Position numbers and translations under genes: made by a program. The notes beneath the pieces were generated by a model. That model was not told where the DNA came from, made no database searches, and saw nothing but the letters and a program-made list of their open reading frames with translations. 55,225 nucleotides of DNA from HGM04593 sp045647745 (lineage in GTDB: Bacteria; Bacteroidota; Bacteroidia; Bacteroidales; Bacteroidaceae), in NCBI GenBank assembly GCA_045647745.1, contig JAZRMQ010000022.1:1-55225 (forward strand), written 5' to 3'. This document shows, piece after piece, positions 51,189 through 55,225 of the stretch. The number at the start of each line of letters is the position of its first letter. Position 1 is the stretch's first letter.

Positions 51189-52874
51189 ATGTCACGAATA
51201 ATAATCTATCAATTGCTACCACGCCTTTTTGGCAACAGCAACTCACAATGCGTTACAGGCGGAACCATCGAACAAAATGGTTGCGGAAAGTTCAACGATA
51301 TAACCCCCAAAGCCCTAAAGGCAATACGCAATCTGGGAGCCACCCACGTTTGGTACACCGGTGTCATTGAACACACCACTCGCACCAATTACAGCAGCTA
51401 CGGCATCACCCCCGACCACCCCGCCATTGTCAAGGGCGAAGCCGGCTCACCATACGCCATAAAGGACTATTACGACAACGACCCCGACCTTGCCGTCAAC
51501 GTAGAGAAGCGTCGCGAGGAGTTTAAAGCATTGATAGAGCGCACCCACAAAGCCGGGATGAAGGTAATTATGGACTTTATCCCCAACCACGTAGCACGCC
51601 ATTATTGCAGCGACAACACCCCAAAGGGAACATATAGCTTTGGCGAGCACGACGACAAAGGTTCATTCTTTGCCGGACACAACAACTTCTACTACCTTGG
51701 CAACCACTCATACGGCTGCAACCTCGACGCCAAAGATTGCGCCGACGAAGAGTATAGCGAAACACCACTGCGTGCAACAGGCAACGACTGCTTTGGTTCA
51801 CCCGGCCGCAACGATTGGTACGACACAGTAAAGCTCAACTACGGCATCGACTACCGCACCGGCAACCGCCGTTTCTCACCCGTGCCGAACACTTGGGTAA
51901 AAATGCTCAAAATATTGCAATACTGGGCATCACAAGGTGTTGACGGCTTCCGTTGCGATATGGTCGAGATGACACCCGTTGAGTTCTGGGGTTGGGCTGT
52001 ACCCAAAATAAAGGAGGAGTACCCCGGTATGCTATTCATTGGTGAGATATACCAGCCACACATATACCGTTCATTCATCCAAGAAGGACATTTTGACTAC
52101 CTCTACGACAAGGTTGGCCTTTACGACACCTTGCGTGCAGTGATGAACGGACAGACGTCGGCAAACAACATCAGCTACCCACTGCAAAGCACAGCCGACA
52201 TTCGTCACAATATGCTCACCTTCCTCGAAAATCACGACGAGCAGCGCATTGCATCAGACTTCTTTGCGGCAAAGGCAGAGCGTGCATTAGCAGCCCTTAT
52301 CATATCTACAACCATTGACACTCAGCCATTTATGCTCTATGCAGGACAAGAGCTTGGCGAACGAGGAATGGACAAAGAGGGTTATAGTGGCGTAGACGGT
52401 CGCACCACAATCTTCGATTATTGGAGTGTCGACACCCTGCGCCGTTGGAAAGGCGATGGCGACTACAAAGGCACAGCACTCACCAACGAGGAGAAAGCCC
52501 TGCAATCATTCTACGCACGCTTGCTTAATCTCTGCAACAGCAACGAAGCTCTTTGCAGCGGACAATTCTATGGCCTGCAATATGCCAACCCTGAAAGTGA
52601 GCACTACGACAGCCACCACATATTCTCATACCTCAGAGGCACCGAGAACGAACTATTGCTCATTGCAACCAATTTCAGCGACAACGCAAAAGAGTGTGGC
52701 ATCACAATCCCCGAGGAGGCATTTGCCTACTTTGGAAAAAGCTACAACAATATTCCACACAAGGCTGTTGAGTTATTGACAGAGGAGCAATTAACCCTGC
52801 CACTCAACCCATACGATAAAATACAGGTAACAATCCCGGCCAACAGCGGAGTAATAATAAAATTCAGCATATAA
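51189..52874 (+). CDS. GH13 family alpha-amylase-type glycosidase, cytoplasmic
   Basis: 561 residues, no signal peptide, so acts inside the cell. GH13 barrel motifs in order: VIMDFIPNHVARHYC (region I), GVDGFRCDMVEMTPVEFW (nucleophile Asp, about 259), LFIGEIYQPHIY (acid/base Glu), TFLENHDEQRIASD (third Asp). The N-terminus MSRIIIYQLLPRLFGNSN and a beta-sandwich C-domain (about 475-561) are present. It probably hydrolyses or transfers imported malto-oligosaccharides or glycogen; the subfamily cannot be assigned. It sits between fabD and a DUF4919 gene (2-base gap). Confidence 0.93.
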   Translation: MSRIIIYQLLPRLFGNSNSQCVTGGTIEQNGCGKFNDITPKALKAIRNLGATHVWYTGVIEHTTRTNYSSYGITPDHPAIVKGEAGSPYAIKDYYDNDPDLAVNVEKRREEFKALIERTHKAGMKVIMDFIPNHVARHYCSDNTPKGTYSFGEHDDKGSFFAGHNNFYYLGNHSYGCNLDAKDCADEEYSETPLRATGNDCFGSPGRNDWYDTVKLNYGIDYRTGNRRFSPVPNTWVKMLKILQYWASQGVDGFRCDMVEMTPVEFWGWAVPKIKEEYPGMLFIGEIYQPHIYRSFIQEGHFDYLYDKVGLYDTLRAVMNGQTSANNISYPLQSTADIRHNMLTFLENHDEQRIASDFFAAKAERALAALIISTTIDTQPFMLYAGQELGERGMDKEGYSGVDGRTTIFDYWSVDTLRRWKGDGDYKGTALTNEEKALQSFYARLLNLCNSNEALCSGQFYGLQYANPESEHYDSHHIFSYLRGTENELLLIATNFSDNAKECGITIPEEAFAYFGKSYNNIPHKAVELLTEEQLTLPLNPYDKIQVTIPANSGVIIKFSI

Positions 52875-52876
52875 TT

Positions 52877-53533
52877 ATGAAAAAAATACTTTTGTCGATA
52901 ATACTTTTCATTGCCTGCGCCACAGCCCATAGCCAAGTAGCGCTCAACGACAGCATTATTGAATATATAGTAAAAAACGAACGTCAGTATTTTGACGAGA
53001 TAACCCAAATATTCAACAGCAACGACCCGATGCTGCGCATTGACGACATTGCCCTCGTCTACTACGGACAAGCATTTCTGCCACAGTACAACCCCGGAAA
53101 AGACGAGAACGAGCAAGCGCTCAAAAAACTCTACGAGGAGAGAAAGAATATAGAAATTTACAACACCGCAAAAAAGATACTCACATACAACCCTGTGAGC
53201 CTCAATGCCCTATTCAGCATCTATATAGCTTCAAAAGAGCTGGGTAAAAGCGACGAAGAGTGCCACTCCTATCTGAAGAAATATCAGAACATTATTGATA
53301 TGATTTGCAGCTACGGCGACGGCAAAAGCAGCGAGACACCCTTTCGCATAATAACCCCCGACGATCAGGAGTATATTATGTTTGGAAAGCTCCAGATAGA
53401 GAATGTCATCTCACAGACACTCGACACCGAGACGCTGTGCAACATTGTCACCGTCAAGCCATCGGATAAATTCCCCGGCCAACGCGTGTACTTTGATTTA
53501 ACACTCTTCCTTTCGCAAGCAGCAAGAGAATAA
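52877..53533 (+). CDS. DUF4919 domain secreted protein
   Basis: 218 residues with a signal peptide (MKKILLSIILFIACATAHSQ, cleavage likely after HSQ). The mature region (IDDIALVYYGQAFLPQYNPG, LTYNPVSLNALFSIYIASKE, TPFRIITPDDQEYIMFGKLQ) is the DUF4919 pattern, largely helical, possibly tetratricopeptide-like. Exported to the periplasm or surface; function unknown. It begins two bases after the GH13 stop and ends before a clean terminator, so it closes the fabD operon. Confidence 0.9.
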   Translation: MKKILLSIILFIACATAHSQVALNDSIIEYIVKNERQYFDEITQIFNSNDPMLRIDDIALVYYGQAFLPQYNPGKDENEQALKKLYEERKNIEIYNTAKKILTYNPVSLNALFSIYIASKELGKSDEECHSYLKKYQNIIDMICSYGDGKSSETPFRIITPDDQEYIMFGKLQIENVISQTLDTETLCNIVTVKPSDKFPGQRVYFDLTLFLSQAARE

Positions 53534-53546
53534 AGAAAAAACTTGT

Positions 53547-53571
53547 AAAAGCCTCCAACAGGAGGCTTTTT
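53547..53571 (+). terminator. Terminator of the fabD-GH13-DUF4919 operon
   Basis: 10-bp stem AAAAGCCTCC/GGAGGCTTTT (53547-53556 with 53561-53570), loop AACA, T-tail. Confidence 0.92.
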
Positions 53572-53586
53572 ACACACTCTGCCACA

Positions 53587-53949
53587 ATGAAATACATCAA
53601 ACAATTTGAAATAATATTGGCAATATCGCTCCTTGGCGAGCTATTGAACCGTCTTATACCACTCCCCGTTCCGGCCAGCATCTATGGAATGGTAATCCTT
53701 TTCACAGCACTCTGCACAGGGATAATCAAACTCTCGGCAGTTAAAGAGAGCGGGCACTTTCTCATACAGATTATGCCAATGCTGTTTATCCCTGCCACAG
53801 TGGGGCTGCTTGAATCTTGGGATATAATGCAAGGCTTCCTCACAGCAATTATAGTCATCTCCCTCGTATCGACAGTTGTTGTAATCTTTGCATCGGGACA
53901 CGCAACACAATTCATTATCAACCTAAAGAAAAAGGATAAAAAGCAATGA
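53587..53949 (+). CDS. lrgA: CidA/LrgA family membrane protein
   Basis: 120 residues with four transmembrane segments; FEIILAISLLGELLNRLIPL, PVPASIYGMVILFTAL (the PxPxxxxGMxxL signature) and MPMLFIPATVGLLE are typical. These holin-like proteins pair with LrgB and have been linked to murein hydrolase control, and more recently to export of small metabolites. The stop overlaps the lrgB start (ATGA), so the two are translationally coupled. No associated regulator (LytSR) is seen here. The choice of lrgA over cidA is conventional. Confidence 0.92.
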   Translation: MKYIKQFEIILAISLLGELLNRLIPLPVPASIYGMVILFTALCTGIIKLSAVKESGHFLIQIMPMLFIPATVGLLESWDIMQGFLTAIIVISLVSTVVVIFASGHATQFIINLKKKDKKQ

Positions 53950-54638
53950 AAGAGATTTTAGGCAATTCACTTTTTTTCGGGGTAGGAATAAGCGTTGGCA
54001 CATATATCCTAGGCACCATCATAAAGAAAAAGATAAACTTCTTTCTTTTCAATCCGCTGCTGTTGGCAATAACAATGACAATAGCCACCCTGCTGGTCAC
54101 AGGCATTGAATACAGCGAATATAACAACGGCGCAAAATATCTGAGCTATCTGCTCACCCCTGCTACCGTATCACTTGCAATTCCTTTGTACGAGCAGGTG
54201 TCAATACTCAAAAAGAACCTTGCGGCAATACTCATTGGCATAGCATCGGGAGTGCTCGTCAGCGGAGTATCAATCTTTGCAATGGCACTGCTTTTTGGGC
54301 TCGGACACACCGAGTATGTCACTCTGCTTCCAAAATCAATAACAACAGCCATCGGCATTGGCCTTTCCGAGGAGCTTAATGGCTACGTAGCAATCACAGT
54401 GTCGGCAATAATGATAACAGGACTTTTTGGCAATATCGCCGGCGGACTCTTGTGTCGTCTTTTAGGCATCAAAGACCCCATTGCCAAAGGCATTGCCATC
54501 GGCACAGCCTCTCACGTGATGGGCACCTCGAAAGCGATGGAAATTGGAAAGATTGAGGGAGCAATGAGCAGTCTATCGGTAGCAGTTGCCGGCTGTATGA
54601 CTGTTGGCGCAGCAATTCTATTTCAGGAGTTGATATAA
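53946..54638 (+). CDS. lrgB: LrgB/CidB family membrane protein
   Basis: 230 residues with about seven to eight hydrophobic segments. Family signatures are SYLLTPATVSLAIPLYEQ, LLPKSITTAIGIGLSEELNG and GTASHVMGTSKAMEIGKIEG; the last is close to the GTaaHglGTaraxe consensus. It starts within the lrgA stop codon (53946), so expression is coupled. Possible roles are cell-wall lysis control or pyruvate/glycolate transport, as reported for relatives; substrate unknown. It is followed closely by the tRNA-Lys terminator, which lies on the opposite strand. Confidence 0.94.
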   Translation: MKEILGNSLFFGVGISVGTYILGTIIKKKINFFLFNPLLLAITMTIATLLVTGIEYSEYNNGAKYLSYLLTPATVSLAIPLYEQVSILKKNLAAILIGIASGVLVSGVSIFAMALLFGLGHTEYVTLLPKSITTAIGIGLSEELNGYVAITVSAIMITGLFGNIAGGLLCRLLGIKDPIAKGIAIGTASHVMGTSKAMEIGKIEGAMSSLSVAVAGCMTVGAAILFQELI

Positions 54639-54646
54639 AAACAAAA

Positions 54647-54674
54647 AAAGACAGCTACTAAAGTAACTGTCTTT
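54647..54674 (-). terminator. Terminator of tRNA-Lys
   Basis: 13-base arms (54647-54659 and 54662-54674) with one C/A mismatch; a T-run follows in the minus direction. It may also end the lrgAB transcript. Confidence 0.75.
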
Positions 54675-54676
54675 CG

Positions 54677-54749
54677 TACGCCGTCAGGGACTCGAACCCT
54701 GGACCCATTGATTAAGAGTCAATTGCTCTACCAACTGAGCTAACAGCGC
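54677..54749 (-). tRNA. tRNA-Lys (anticodon CTT)
   Basis: 73-base cloverleaf on the minus strand: acceptor GCGCTGT pairing with ACGGCGT (with two G-U pairs), D-arm TAGCTCAGTTGGTAGAGCA, anticodon stem ATTGA/TCAAT enclosing CTCTTAA (anticodon CTT, reads AAG), T-stem CAGGG/CCCTG with loop TTCGAGT. CCA is not encoded. This is the minor lysine tRNA; a TTT isoacceptor must be elsewhere. Confidence 0.96.
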
Positions 54750-54766
54750 ATTTCCTTAACGCGTTG

Positions 54767-54797
54767 CAAAGGTACGACTTTATTTTGATTTAGCAAA
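54767..54797 (-). promoter_or_regulatory. Promoter of tRNA-Lys
   Basis: Perfect -7 TACCTTTG (54767-54774) and -33 TTTG (54794-54797), spacer 19, minus strand; followed by the same discriminator CAACGC as tRNA-His. Confidence 0.8.
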
Positions 54798-54799
54798 TA

Positions 54800-55225
54800 T
54801 TTTAGAACTATTTTTTACAACTTTTTTACTAAAATCAAACAACACATTGATTATTAACGCCATTCAATAGAAACTTTTTTTCACGGCTCACCTGCAAAGT
54901 CTGGGGGTGTAGTCTATTGATTTATAGAATTGATTGTAGTTTTAACTTTTTTTGAAATTGCTTCCGCTCACTTTGTGGGTAAATTTACCTATACTCGCAA
55001 TCTTCAACCTTGTTCAGTTGTCTTATATTCTTTCTATAGTCTTGCTAAATGTACTTTCTGTGCGACAGAAAGTACCAAAGAACTGGGCAGTCGTGTACGG
55101 CATTCGGTGCTTCCTTTGTTGACAACACCGCATTTTCGCATCCCACGCGGTGCAAACTACGTCTGCACTACGCGTGACTATTTGCTGGCGGTATTGTCGA
55201 TTTGCAAAGCAAATTCACAAATTGC
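54800..55225. other. Gene-free tail with inverted repeats
   Basis: No coding region I can support; possible frames are short, interrupted and without recognisable products. It holds an 11-bp inverted repeat with core TACTTTCTGT (55051-55061 with 55065-55075, loop GCG) and an imperfect one with arms near CACGCGGTGCA (55144-55176). Base composition is richer in C/G after 55075 than before. It may be a repeat element or the edge of another gene beyond the window. Confidence 0.5.

Noticed and set aside
1..55225. CRISPR array, integrase, insertion sequence, rRNA or toxin-antitoxin genes
   Set aside because: Looked for on both strands; no regular repeats, transposase or integrase motifs, rRNA sequence or recognisable toxin pairs were seen.

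Overview
The window looks like a chromosomal segment of a gut- or mouth-type Bacteroidales bacterium (phylum Bacteroidota). The evidence is a fused LpxC/FabZ, a lipoprotein-type TamL, a DUF4296 lipoprotein, a secreted protein with a C-terminal sorting signal of the type IX secretion kind, and many promoters matching the Bacteroidota pattern TTTG-N19-21-TAnnTTTG. I cannot name the genus. Almost everything is core metabolism and envelope biogenesis. I see no prophage, insertion sequence, CRISPR array or plasmid gene.

Layout. 1-6300: the 3' part of a membrane protein, then minus-strand eno, an rmuC-GNAT-MATE run and a YtxH/holin-like/small-protein operon. 6396-7908: plus-strand rsmG and an MBL hydrolase, preceded by a very short lipoprotein-like ORF. 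7916-13350: a minus-strand operon lplA-gcvT-gcvH-gcvPA-gcvPB, which holds the glycine cleavage P, H and T proteins plus the ligase that lipoylates H. 13598-15148: a POT peptide transporter. 15709-23689: plus-strand purM-prfA-pyrF, then lpxD-lpxC/fabZ-lpxA-pRiA4b-like-miaA. 23692-29880: minus-strand radical SAM protein, AraC regulator, and an operon TonB-like/ATP-grasp/aminopeptidase P/GDPD-like lipoprotein. 29970-34729: tRNA-His and tamL-MBL-tyrS. 34865-42679: plus-strand TrmH-like methyltransferase, then the minus-strand operon ileS-TraR/DksA-lspA-DUF4296-small protein, then a kinase-RapZ C-domain fusion. 42819-45152: a large sorted secreted protein. 45508-54638: plus-strand gdhA, an AmpG/MurT-like transporter with a MurK/NagK-like kinase and an FKBP lipoprotein, fabD-GH13-DUF4919, and an LrgA/LrgB pair. 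54677-54749: tRNA-Lys. The last 430 bases hold no gene I can support.

How the genes relate. Two themes recur. One is the envelope: lipid A synthesis, outer-membrane insertion (TamL), lipoprotein maturation (LspA) and several lipoproteins. The other is amino-sugar or cell-wall recycling: the transporter/kinase pair and, separately, an AmgK-like kinase fused to the amino-sugar-sensing half of RapZ. The most interesting candidates for undescribed biology are that fusion, the ATP-grasp/aminopeptidase operon, the tiny lipoprotein ORF before rsmG, and the Shine-Dalgarno-bearing split gcvPA/gcvPB genes. Terminators are often bidirectional hairpins, and one contains the stop codons of both converging genes. 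All family assignments come from reading motifs by eye; no database search was made.
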